A stretch of DNA of 30,103 bases from Cochliopodium minus (GCA_024220525.1 JAMYWO010000354.1:6584-36686), one strand, 5' to 3'. Positions 10,363 through 21,229 are shown, counted from the first letter of the stretch. The notes: generated by a model from the letters alone, not told the origin. Made by a program: numbers and translations.

Positions 10363-11909
10363 ATGGGCAAAGGAAAGCATTTTCACGATTGTGATTGTTA
10401 TGTATGTGGAGCAATTTTAGGATTGGTATTCTTCCCAATTTTATATCTAAAATTTGTTAAACCCTTTTGATTCCATGTTTGGCAATTGGACTTCGTTAGT
10501 TTCCATAAAATTCAAATTAATATAATATCCTTTTTATTCTAGCAATGGTTTCTAAATTTTATTTAATTTTTCAAATTTTAATTTTTTAACGATGATGTTT
10601 ATTTCTCTTCAAGATAATAATTGGAATACAACATGGATACACATCAAATTATATGGGTATTTTTTTTTTAAACGAAGATATTAATATGATATTTAAAATT
10701 CTCTTTTCATTCAAGTTAAAATCTGTCCATCAAACACACCCAATTTGTATCTATCAGTGAACACGAAAGATGGAATATGTCCAGATCCAACAACACTCAC
10801 TGATCCACAAACAGTGGAATGGCAAGGTAAATTGATCCTCATTACTAAAAAAATCTGAACATAAGATTTAAACCCAAATAAATTATATAATTTTTTCTTC
10901 AGTGCCATCCAAATACTTGAGGTCAGATACTAATTATAGATTCGGATTGTAAAATATTCAAATTTAAAATTTTAAACTCTTACCTTGTGAAAGCCTGAGA
11001 TATTCAGATAGCAACCAAGCAAATGTATCAATCGCATTCAACAATCAAGGGCAGAATTATAATTTGTTTCCAGTGTATGGATTACAAAGTGACAAGTTTG
11101 ATACTGGTTAAAATTTCCTTTCATATTGAAAATTTTTTTGTGAGAATTTAATCTGCGCCATATAATTTGGATCAATTTTTATATCTCAACAAAAGATACT
11201 ATATACTTGATCAATGACATCCAAATATCATATTATCATTTCTAATGTTTTTTTTTCTTGATTAATGTTGATCCAATTAACAATCATTTTTACTAACAAA
11301 TTTTCATTGTTAACAAATTAATGTTTCAAAAAAGATTATGGATATTTTCAGGGAACAGGTATAAATCGAGTGTACATACATATCATCTTTGTATATATTT
11401 TTTTTGTAGTGATAAAACCAAATTCTGATTTTCCAGGTAATGAATGAATGCTTTAAACTTTTTCAATTATATATTCTTTTCCCACAGTCATCAGCTCTTT
11501 CCTTCCTGTTCCTTGTAATGAAACTGGATGTAAGAGAAAATCACAAGAATATTTGGGTTTGGATAGTATAAATTACCCAACTTTCAAAGCAGATCAAGGA
11601 GGGACTTTGAAAACATCTGTAAAGAGAACAAATATATATATCCACAATTTTCACTATATTTTTTATTTCAGGTATCCTTCAGACAATTAGAAGGTTTCGG
11701 GACTTTTCCAACCCCCAATTATGTTTATGTCCAAATCAGAAGAGCAGGTAAACTTGAATCTCATTTTTTTTTTTTTTAATGTAAAATAAATTGCTTATGG
11801 TGCAGATTATGGTACATTGGCAATCGTTGGGTTTGTGTTTGTAGGCATCCCTGGGGTACTTCTATGTTGGCCTTGTCTAATTTTGTGTGGGAAATTCAAC
11901 AAAAAATAA
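10363..11909 (+). CDS. Small membrane protein with N- and C-terminal hydrophobic segments, unknown
   Basis: Exons 10363-10455, 10614-10656, 10716-10826, 10903-10948, 10994-11106, 11410-11436, 11488-11618, 11672-11747 and 11806-11909; 247 residues with all phases fitting. No family recognised. The N-terminus has a short Cys/His stretch (HFHDCDCYVCG) and a hydrophobic segment (AILGLVFFPILYLKF). The middle, about 165 residues, is polar with scattered cysteines and reads like a lumenal or extracellular domain (KICPSNTPNLYLSVNTKDGI…, PVPCNETGCK). The C-terminus is a second helix (LAIVGFVFVGIPGVLLCWPC) and ends KFNKK, which resembles a dilysine endoplasmic-reticulum retrieval signal (KKXX needs Lys at -3/-4, so the match is imperfect). 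The exon 1/2 junction is the least certain. Confidence 0.7.
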
Positions 11910-12038
11910 TATAAAAAAATATTCCCATAACCTCCAAATTTTGTTGATATTTCAATCAATTTTTTATTAACATTTTTTGTTAAAAGTATAACGATATTAA
12001 TATAATCGTTTTGATATTCAATATTTCTTTTTTACATC
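11910..12038. other. Convergent intergenic region
   Basis: 129 AT-rich bases between the stop of the small membrane protein gene (plus) and the stop of the CRAL-TRIO gene (minus). Nothing beyond the two expected 3' ends is seen. Confidence 0.5.
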
Positions 12039-13183
12039 CTATTTCTCCTCATTCATATTATCAATCTCTTCCTCCTCTTTTTTGAGTTCCTCCAACAATT
12101 TTTTCTCTTGCTCTTCAATGGAGATTTTGGAGAAGGTATCGATTCTAGGTGATGGTTGGGCTTTAGTACCACCCAAACTGGTAGGGATGCAATCTAGAAT
12201 TTAGAATATAAAAAGGGAAATTTCTTCAGAAATAGTGAATCTTCTTACCTTTATCCAAAATCTCCAACAATTCTGGATTTTTGACGAAGAAAATTTTGTT
12301 TTTTGTATTTGGATCGATCCAAGGACTGAAAATCTTCCATGCCACCCAAAATATAATTGGCTATTAAAGAAAATATTGTTATATATGTGTTATAATGGAA
12401 GGATAATGGAATTTGGGTTACATAATTAATAACAAAGATGGTTCCAGCTCTTTCTGGATAATAATTTTGAAAAATCTCCAGGATTTTCTTCAAAAAATCA
12501 TAATCAATGTTACGAAGACCCCTATAGACGAGTTGATAATGAAAATTTTGTTTGTATTCAAAATAATCCTAATTTTCTTTTACCAATTAGCCATATCGAA
12601 GAGAATAACAAAAGTGTTTGTATCCTCTGCCAAATGTATAGCACTGTCCAAAAGAAATACAGTTGCCCCAACTACATCATCCAAAACTCTGGTGTTAGGA
12701 TTGTGACGTGCGGGGTAGGAGATGAGTACAGGTCTATTGAATTTGTCCCTGACATCAGAGAGGTACAATGATCTTTGGTGCACCAACAATTTGAATCTCT
12801 CTGATTCGATGGGTTTTTGATCTTTTCTCCATTTGATGTAATTTTGAATCATTTCGTCTGCCTTTAGCAAATCCCAGCTTCTTGCGATCAAAAATCTATT
12901 TTTTGAGAAGAAATTTGATATTTAAAATATGTTTTATATTAAATCTGCATTGATAAGGTTAAAATTAAACATTATGTATGTAATTCTTAATTTTCAAGTT
13001 TACCTTTCAATGTCTTTATCTTTCCATTCTTTCTCGCTCAATTTCAAATTGCTTCTCATTTGAACAATTTTTTCTTTTTGCTCTTCAGTCAATGGTACTG
13101 GTTCCTTGAAATACTAGAACGAAGAATTGAGGGTTAATAATAATATAATTTAATGTGAAATGTACTTTTTCATGATACTTCAT
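12039..13183 (-). CDS. CRAL-TRIO (Sec14-like) lipid-binding protein
   Basis: Exons, 5' to 3': 13183-13166 (18 bases), 13113-13004, 12895-12584, 12521-12422, 12360-12249 and 12193-12039; 268 residues ending in TAG. Residues about 7-75 form the CRAL-TRIO N-terminal helical part (LTEEQKEKIVQMR…, then RFLIARSWDLLKADEMI). Residues about 95-215 match the lipid pocket: RPVLISYPARHNPNTR, FVILFDMANWGLRNIDYDFL, FQNYYPERAGTIFVINYP, IIFWVAWKIFSPWIDPNTKNKIFF. The Tyr-Pro-Glu-Arg, Asn-x-Pro and Trp-Lys-x-x-x-Pro-x-x-Asp-Pro-x-Thr elements are typical of Sec14 proteins, which carry or present phosphatidylinositol and other lipids. The last 50 residues are a charged, probably helical tail. It is divergent from, and 34 bases away from, the acyl reductase gene, so a shared lipid pathway is plausible. 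The exact ligand cannot be told. Confidence 0.92.
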
Positions 13184-13217
13184 TTTTTTTTTTTTTATAT
13201 TTTATAACAAATAAAAA
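13184..13217. promoter_or_regulatory. 34-base divergent gap between CRAL-TRIO and acyl reductase genes
   Basis: Only 34 bases lie between the two start codons: a T run, the TATA-like core TATATTTTATA, and AACAAATAAAAA. Both 5' leaders and a common promoter must fit here or reach into the neighbouring coding exon. The starts are supported by in-phase continuation on both sides. Confidence 0.7.
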
Positions 13218-16200
13218 ATGATCGAGAATTCAAAGAAGATAAGGAAAGAGTATTTGAATTTAACATTGGATGAGATCTATCTTTTAAGTAATTTATTTGC
13301 TTAATTTCCATTTATGAATCAAAAAAAGATAAAATCATTTTTAAATTCTTTATCCAAGGTTATGAAAGAAAGATCCCAACAGATAATAAGGATGAAAAGA
13401 CATTATTGGGTTTATTGTGCGATTTTGAATCAAAAACGAATTTTACATTTCCATTTGAGATAATGTGCAGGAAATGCAAGAGGAAAACAATGATTTACTA
13501 TATATGTGGAGATTGTAACCATCAATATTTATAAACTCATCAATTATTTATTATTTGTTTGAATGATAACAGGTATAGAAGCATATGTGGTTTGTGTTAA
13601 ATGCTATAAAGCCTGCAAACATAAGGATTCACATTTTATGTACAGAGAAGTTGGACATCCACAATCAAAGAGGGAGTTGAGGAAAGGAGAGACATCGAAA
13701 GATTCTATTGAAAAGATATTCAAGTATTATTCTGATAGGAGATGTTTGGGATGGAGGGGATACGATGAGAATAATCATCTCAAAGATCATTTTGATTGGA
13801 TATCCTACAAACAAGTGCAAAAGTTAGTGGGATGGTTAGGAGATGGATTTTCATTGTTCAAAGCGATGAATGATTCAGAGTATATGGATAGAGGATTGTG
13901 TATATGCTCTTATAATAGGTTTGGAGAAATTTGGATTAAATTATTTGATTAATTTTTGAATTAATTCAGACCAGAATGGTAAAAAAAAAAAACATCTTTT
14001 AAGAATTCATGCAGATTACTTTACTTTCATTTTAAATAGGTTCCAAATAGACTTTATGAGCGTTCTGTACAATTTCATCACATCGCCAATGCACTGCAAC
14101 AGTATGGAAAACGTGATCTCAAGGGATCTAGACTTCATTTTGACGAGATTCAAAACAACAGTTGTTTTTTGCGAAAAGAAGTTTCTTCCTTCATTCCAAG
14201 AGGCCTCCAAAAGAGTTCCTAACTTGAAACACATTATTGTCTTGTCTGAATCTACTGATACTCTCGTAGAAAAGTGTTTTGGAGGAAAGGAAGAAGGAGA
14301 GGATGAGAAGGTGAATGTTGTCTCGCAGTTGAATAAGTTTAATGATTCTTTGATCATCTCTTTTGATGACATTGTGTTGTTTGGGAAACAATTAGAAAAA
14401 CAAGGAAAGAGTAATTATTTTAATTTTANNNNNNNNNNNNNNNNNNNNNNNNNNNNNNNNNNNNNNNNNNNNNNNNNNNNNNNNNNNNNNNNNNNNNNNN
14501 NNNNNNNNNNNNNNNNNNNNNNNNNNNNTTTTTTTTGGCAAGATCTTGGCTATAAACACTTGTCAGATAGAACCAGTAATGACATTGTTACTATCGTATA
14601 TACCAGCGGCTCAACTGGGTTGGTAATCAAACAATAACCATGTGTGTATTAAATATTGAAACCTTTTTTTTTTTTAGCCAAAAGCAGGTGAGATCATTTT
14701 ATATTTTAATTTTTTTTTACATAATTTTTTTTTTCCTTCATTGAAGGAGTTTTCCCTGAGAGAAATTGGACGAGATATTTCACTAATCCATGGACTATTG
14801 ACGAACAAGATCTGATCCAATTTGTTGATGTGGCTTCAAATCCTTTGTCTTCTACTAGCGGAAGGAAAAATAACACAAATGTAAATGTTTTGAAGTCATA
14901 AACTTTTTATAACTAATAATTTTTTAAATTTAGAACTTTTCGGTGGGTGATTGTGTTGGATGCATTAGTAATATTTTTTATTAAATTTTTTATTTTCAAT
15001 TTTTTTTAATTTTAAATAGCCAATCCAAGTAGGATATTGGAAGACATCAAAGTCCTTTCCCCTAGCTCTTTGATAGCGGCTCCCTTGATTTTCAATACCA
15101 TTATGGACCAGTACAAAAGCATCTTGAACAAAAATTTGTACGAGAAGTTTTCTCGATTGGATAATATTCCAAAGGAGGAAAAGAATCAGTTTAAAATAGA
15201 AGCATTTGAATATTTACGTAGCCAAAAACCACTAGGAAAAAGGTAATGTGGGTTTTAATATTTTTATTTATTGTTTCATTTCTTTTATTTTAAAGAATAA
15301 GGTACCTTAATGTTGGAGGTGCTTATGTCAGGTGACTAATTTTATATTTTATCTCATTTTTTTTTATTTTTTTCTGAAAGTCCTAAGTTGGTGAAATTCA
15401 TGCAAAGACTCTTTTTATGCAAGGTGGACATCTCTTATGGATCTACTGAAGTGATCTTATTTTAATAATTTTTCTTATAAATTCTTATTTTTATTTTGTT
15501 GATATAGGTTGGAGGAATATCGGCAAACAACAAGCTTTTTTCAAGTGTAAAATATAAATTGAAGGATTTTGAGGTAAACTAAATTGAATTTAAATATTTA
15601 GTCAAAAGAATTGTTTTTTATTTTATATTTTTTATTTTTATTTTTTATTTTTTATTTTATTTTTTATTTTTTATTTTATATTTTATTTTTTATTTTTTAT
15701 TTTATATTTTATTTTTTATTTTTTATTTTATATTTTTTATTTTTAAGGATTATAAATTTACGGATAAACCATATCCAAGAGGAGAGTTATTGGTACATAC
15801 TAAAGTAATGATAGACGGATATTTCCTCGATGAAGAAAAAACTTCCTCATCCTTTGACGAAGAAGGCTATTTCATGACGGGAGATATCATCGAGTTGATT
15901 GATTCTGAGGAGAGAATAATCAATATTATTGACCGAAAAACCAATTTGTATAAATTACAAAACGGCAACTTTGTTGTACCAAACAAAGTGGGTAAAAAAA
16001 AAATTAATTTATTTTTTTAGTTTTTAAAAAATGATTTTTTGAATCTTTTTTCTTTGAAATTTTTTCTGTTATTTAAAGAGGATACTTTTGCGTCGAAATC
16101 ACCACTCGTGAAAAAAATATTTGTGAGCTGCGACGAGGGATACACCTTTTTAGTGGCCATTATAGTCCCGAAAATGGACATCCTAGAAGTGATCTGCAAA

Positions 16201-19005
16201 GAGCGCAAAGTGGACATCACTGACAAAAGCAAAGTTGAAGAAATCATCTTGGAAAACCTCCGTTCATGCGCAAAAACCAATGGGATGCATGTTTCTCATG
16301 TTCCTCGTGCTCTTTATATTGAAGATGAAGAAGTTTGGGAACAGTATCGTGTTTCGATGCATACAGTGACCCAAAAGTTTAACAGGTAAAAATTGTTTAT
16401 TTGTTTATCTTTGTTTATCTTTAAACAAAAATTAAAATCAAACATTGTTTATCGTTTTTATTTTCATTTATTTTAATTTTTGTTTGCTTTTTTTTTTTAA
16501 AAAATTTGATATTTTTCTTAATATTATTTACAAAAATAGATAAATGTTTATTATTCGCATTGTTGATCCTATAATTAATTGATGATATTTTCTTTAATTT
16601 TAAATTTTTAACACAGTCTTTTTTCTTTAGGAGAATTGCGACTCAAAAATACTCGGAAATCATTAAGATTTTGGCAATCAAAGTTAATGAAGAAGAGCAA
16701 AACACCAAAAATAAACTTTTGTCCCAAATCGGACTTTTGCTTGGGGAAAAATCTGATCAACAAATCATCTCCAACAAAGATGAGGACATTTCTTTCGAGG
16801 ATCTTGGAGGAACTTCTTTAGGTTATACAAAATAAACAAAATTTAAATTTAAATTTAAATTGAAAAAAAAAAATAAAATTAAAATTTAATAATTAATTTT
16901 AATTCAGAAATAAATTTGAATCAAAAATAATTAATTTAAATTTAGAAATAAATTAAATTTTAAACTATTAAATTAATTTGTAGGTGTCATTCAACTTTCG
17001 AATTGGATCGAAGAACAATTTAAAGTGAAAATCCCACCACACTTAGTAATGGAAGCGAACTCAATGTCCAAGTTGGTTGATCTCATAGAACAACACAAAA
17101 ACCTAATCAACAGTGGAAACAATGAGAATAATGCTAATGTTGTTGACTGGAGCTCTGAGGAGAAAATACCTGAAGAGTTATCCTCTCTTTTGAAAGGTAT
17201 TTCTACTTTACCTGAAATTCCTGCTGACAAAATCAGATCATTTTTTCTAACTGGAGCGACAGGGTTTATTGGTATTTTTTTAAAAAACCTTTAAATATAT
17301 TTTTTTATAATTAAATTATTTCATTTTTTATGGTTTTTATTCTTTTTTAATTTTTTTTTTAAAATTTTTTTTTTTTTAGGAGGGTTTTTGTTGGAAGAGA
17401 TTTTGAATTCGGTTGTAAATTCAGAAGTTTATTGCTTGGTCAGGGCCAAGACTGAGGAGTCTGCCAAAAAGAGGCTTTTTAATAACCTCGCCCAAATGGG
17501 AATCTTGTTGAATGACAAGATTCATCGTGTGCACGTAGTAGTGGGAGATCTCGCTCAAAAGTACAAATTAATTTTTTTTCAATCTTAATTTTTTATTATT
17601 TTTTTTTTAATATTTTTTCATTTTTATTTTTTTTATTTTTTTATTTTTTCATTTTTAATATATTTTTTTTTTTTTTTATCTTTTTTTTTCAGTGACTTTG
17701 GGCTTGAAGAAAAAAGTTTTAGTGAAATCAGCAACAAAATAGATGTCATAGTTCATTGCGGAGCAGCCCTAAACTCAGTAGGAGATTACTTCCTCCTTAA
17801 AAAGACCAATGTGCAAGGAACTTTGAGCTGCATCAAGTTGTGCGCCACCCGCTCCAATTTTAAAATTCCTTTCTTTCACGTCTCTACTTTGAGTGTTTTG
17901 AAGAATGAGGATCCTTCTCAGATCAAGTTTGGGTATGTCCAGTCTAAGATGGTTTCTGAGAAACTTGTGCAGAATGCTTTTTCTTTGTCTGGCTCCGAGT
18001 ATTTCATATTCAGACCTGGTAAGTTTGATCAAATTTTTTTTTTCTTATATCTTATTTTTTTAAATTAATTTTTCATTTGTGTTCATTTTCAAATTTTATA
18101 TAAAATTTTCGTTTTAGTACAATTAAACTTTTTTTCTTTTTCATCTATTTAATTTTTAAAACTAGAATTTATTTTCATTTTAAATTTTTTAACAAAATGT
18201 ATTTTTACGGTATGAAAATATAATATTAAATAATATATGATTTAATTAATAATAATATTAAATATTAAATATTCTTGACTCAAAATTGTTTTAATTATTT
18301 TTTTTTCACTATTAATTTGTTTATTTCTTTTTTTATTCGATCATTTTCAATTGAAGGAATGGTGAGTGGAAATGGAGAGAATGGTGCATGTAACAATAAA
18401 GATTGGTTTTGCAGAATGCTCCACTCTTTTCTTGTCACCAAAACTTATCCATCTTCTTTAAAATATCCCTTCCACTTGGTTCCAGTCAAATTCTTATGCA
18501 GCTTTATCATTCGAGGTGGAATATTTGCTTTAAATAAAGATTTAGGAGTACTTTTTTTTTTTTTTATTATTTTTTGATTCTTTTTATTTTTATTTTTTCA
18601 TATTTCTTATAAAGAAAATTTTCAATGTTGGAAATGACACGTCACTTTGTTACTCCACCATTGTCAAAGTCATTAAAGCATCTTTCAAGGACTTTGAAGA
18701 GGTGAAAGACTATGACGAGTGGTACTTTGAATCTATCAAAGAAAAGACCAACCCTGTTCACGATGTTCAAGCGTATTTTTTTATTTTTTTATTTTTTTAT
18801 TTTTTTATTTTTTTTTATTTTTTTATTTTTTATTTTAATTAGATTATTTTCTAAATCTTTCCCAAGAACTTCTTCTGGTTCTGATATGTCCTCCACCAAC
18901 CAAGTCATATCCTCTTATAATGAAATCAATAAGGAAAACAAAATTGAGTGTCCCCTTGTAGACGAGGAATGCATCTTGAACTTTTTTGAATTTTTGAAGA
19001 AATAA
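13218..19005 (+). CDS. ZZ-finger / acyl-adenylation / carrier / thioester reductase fusion (carboxylic acid reductase type)
   Basis: Twenty-one exons: 13218-13287, 13329-13514, 13573-13918, 14040-14410, 14543-14622, 14678-14687, 14747-14880, 14934-14967, 15020-15242, 15296-15331, 15381-15450, 15508-15573, 15748-15991, 16079-16385, 16631-16821, 16984-17271, 17380-17560, 17693-18018, 18357-18547, 18615-18772 and 18843-19005; 1224 residues, every junction in phase. Residues 70-106: ZZ-like finger (C70, C73, C83, C86, C93, C96, H102, H106). About 120-715: long-chain acyl-CoA synthetase type adenylation domain with YTSGSTGLPK (344-353), YGSTE, TGD (586-588), DRKTNLYKLQNG (604-615). About 720-830: carrier domain with LGGTS, Ser788 for phosphopantetheine. 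About 875-1224: reductase with TGATGFIG (879-886) and YVQSK (1027-1031). Inferred reaction: activation of a carboxylic (probably fatty) acid with ATP, thioester on the carrier, release as aldehyde or alcohol. The usual His motif after the P-loop is degenerate (NPLSSTSGR). The intron 18019-18356 holds only T-rich sequence. Confidence 0.93.
14429..14528. other. Assembly gap of 100 Ns
   Basis: The run of exactly 100 Ns suggests a gap of unknown size. It lies after a donor at 14411 and before an acceptor at 14542. Phases of the flanking exons agree and the adenylation domain has no missing piece there, so no coding exon seems lost. Confidence 0.97.
15613..15745 (+). repeat. Intronic TTTTTTA/TTTTATA tandem tract
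   Basis: It fills the intron 15574-15747 of the acyl reductase gene with T-rich heptamers and a TTTTATATTTTATT variant repeated at regular spacing. Confidence 0.85.
18773..18836 (+). repeat. Intronic T-rich heptamer tract
   Basis: TATTTTTT units fill most of the last intron of the acyl reductase gene. Confidence 0.85.
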
Positions 19006-19346
19006 AATATTTTTTAAATTAAATTTATTATAAATAAATTAATAAATAAAAATTGAAATTATTTTAAATAAGAGAATTACTTTAAAAAGAAAAGAATTTA
19101 AACTCTTAAATATATCTTCTCAAATTGTTTATTTTCAAGATATGAAATCTACATCTACTTCATGTTTTTCTTGCAGCACTTATTTCCTGAATAGTAAAAC
19201 GAAATTTTTATAAAAACAACAAAACCAAGAACATTACAATATTTTAATCTCTTTTTATGATATGCATTATATCATATGAAGGATTTTCATTTGAAAAAAT
19301 AAAATTAATATTATGATTGCTTAAATCATTAATCATAAAAGAAAGG
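19006..19346. other. Intergenic region, no gene seen
   Basis: 341 AT-rich bases between the acyl reductase stop and the RCC1 gene start, both on the plus strand. No open frame with protein-like composition on either strand, and no tRNA. It must hold one 3' end and one promoter. Confidence 0.45.
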
Positions 19347-21229
19347 ATGGAGCTCTATTCCTTTGGATTCAATGGATTTGGAGAATGTGGATTAGGAGAA
19401 ACAAATAAAAATGTGATGGAGCCAACCTTTGTGATGAAAAATGAAGAGATATGTGCCATTGTCTTAGGAAGAAATAGTTCCTTTTATTTGGAGAGTATAA
19501 AAAAAAAATTTTTTCAATATTTTGTACGGTGTGTGAAAATTTAAATATTATAATATTATAATATAATAGGGAATGGAGATTTATATGGTTGTGGTAAAAA
19601 TTTTTTTAAATTTTATTTCTTTTAATGTAAATTCTTTTAATTTAATTTCTTTTCATGAAAGGAATGAATGACAGTTGCCAGTTAGGACTAATGGATAAAT
19701 CTAAACAAACTAAATTCTCTTTAATAACTACTAAAGTAAAGCAAGTAGGCTCTTCTCAGTTTTACTCAATAATTCAAAAGGGTTTTTTAAAAATAAAATT
19801 TTATTTTTTTATTTTATTAATATTATTCATTAAAATTTTTTTTTAATTTTTTTTTAGATAATTTTTTTTTTCAATTTTTTTTTTTAAGATGATGACAAAT
19901 TATATTGGTTTGGAGATCCAAGAATTTTGTCGTATAAAACCTTTGATGAAATAGACATTAAAAATGTAGTTTCTTTTTCTTGTGGAATCAATCACGCTTT
20001 ATTTTTAACCAGTAAAATTTTTAGGAAAATAAATAATAAAATAAAAACTATTAATTTAATTATTAAAAAAATAACCAAAAAAATTCTTAAATAAATTAGA
20101 AAATGGAGAAGTGTGGTCTTTGGGGTCTAGTGAAAATGAGTTGTGTGGGTTCAGTCAACAACAAATTATTGGAAAACCTACTCTTTTGTTGACTGACATA
20201 AACATTATTTCTGTTTGCTGTGGAAATTCCATTTCATTTATTTTAACAAGTAAAAAAAAAAATAAAAAAAAAAATCGTTTTTTTTAATAAACAAATTTTT
20301 GAAATAAGGAAATGAAAGTGGAAAGACCATTTTAAAATGTTTTGGACCAAATACTCAACTGATTAGTCCAAAAAGAGAATCAAACAATGTGAACATTACC
20401 ATCATTGATAGTTTTCCCGATATTGTTTCCGTTCATTGTGGTTCGGAGCATTCTTTCATTTTGACAGGTTTTACAAAATATTTTTTCTATAAAAAAAAAT
20501 TATTCAAAATATTTTAAATAATTTTGTTTTAAATTTGATGAATAAATTTTTTTTTTTTTTTTTTTACTTGTAAAGAAAAGGGAGATGTTTATGGCTATGG
20601 AAACACTTCATACGGACAACTCAGCCTGGAAACTCCAATCAACGCCGAAAATAAAAGTTTCAATAAGGTTAGTGTTTCTGATGTTGCTTTCATTTCAACG
20701 GGATGCCACCACTCCATTTTTGTCAACAGTGATCTTTTTTTTTTTTTTTTCATTTTTTTTCGTTTTTATTTAAAATTAAATCAGGAAAAAACGAAATTTT
20801 TGTTTGTGGTTTTGGAGGTGATGGAGCATTAGGTTTTGGTACCTTATCACACCAATACACCGCTAAGAAACTCAATTTTCCGGGTTTGCTTCTGCTCCAA
20901 GCCTACCACTTAAATCAAGTAAAATCACAAAAAAATTTGCTTATTTTTTTATAGGAAAATTAATTATTTATTTTAAATTTTAGGAATGGTCAATAAAAAT
21001 TCACAAAAATTTGGGAAAGGATTTCAAAGATGTGGTTTTCACTCTTTTATTGTGTTTGTTCCAAATCTCTCTTCACACAAAAAACTCTACCAAGTATCCC
21101 ATTCACTTAAAATTGCCCAAACCCATTCAATTGATCGTCATCAAAATTGCCTATGATAATACTTTACAGAGATCTTCTAAATCTTTTACTCTTCCTCAAA
21201 ACAAAATCTCTATTTTGATAAATAAATAA
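19347..21229 (+). CDS. RCC1 seven-bladed propeller protein without FYVE domain
   Basis: Nine exons: 19347-19494, 19570-19593, 19662-19781, 19889-20011, 20100-20249, 20309-20467, 20576-20728, 20785-20918 and 20984-21229; 418 residues. The blades start with YSFGFNGFGECGLGE and continue through LYGCGMNDSCQLGL, LYWFGDPRIL, VWSLGSSENELCGF, a degenerate KCFGPNTQLI, VYGYGNTSYGQLSL and FVCGFGGDGALGFG. Each blade ends with a Gly-x-x-His/Ser-x-hydrophobic-Leu-Thr motif at which an intron falls in phase 1. The exon pattern matches that of the RCC1-FYVE gene at 7207-10272, including the 24-base and 120-base exons. The last exon begins EWSIKIHKN and continues FKDVVFTLLLCLFQISLH, matching the module after the propeller in the FYVE protein (EWSSNNH…, FKNVVLTIVLCLQFISDH). 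The gene stops there, so it is a shorter paralogue. Molecular role unknown; RCC1 propellers serve as exchange factors or binding platforms. Confidence 0.92.

Noticed and set aside
11341-11410. Tiny exon GGAACAG before a GTATAA donor in the small membrane protein gene
   Set aside because: Including it puts a stop codon into the next exon; skipping it keeps the frame to the end.
13218-19005. Recent bacterial transfer as the source of the acyl reductase
   Set aside because: The domain order exists in bacteria, but the gene has 20 introns and the base composition of its neighbours, so nothing in the sequence itself supports a recent transfer.
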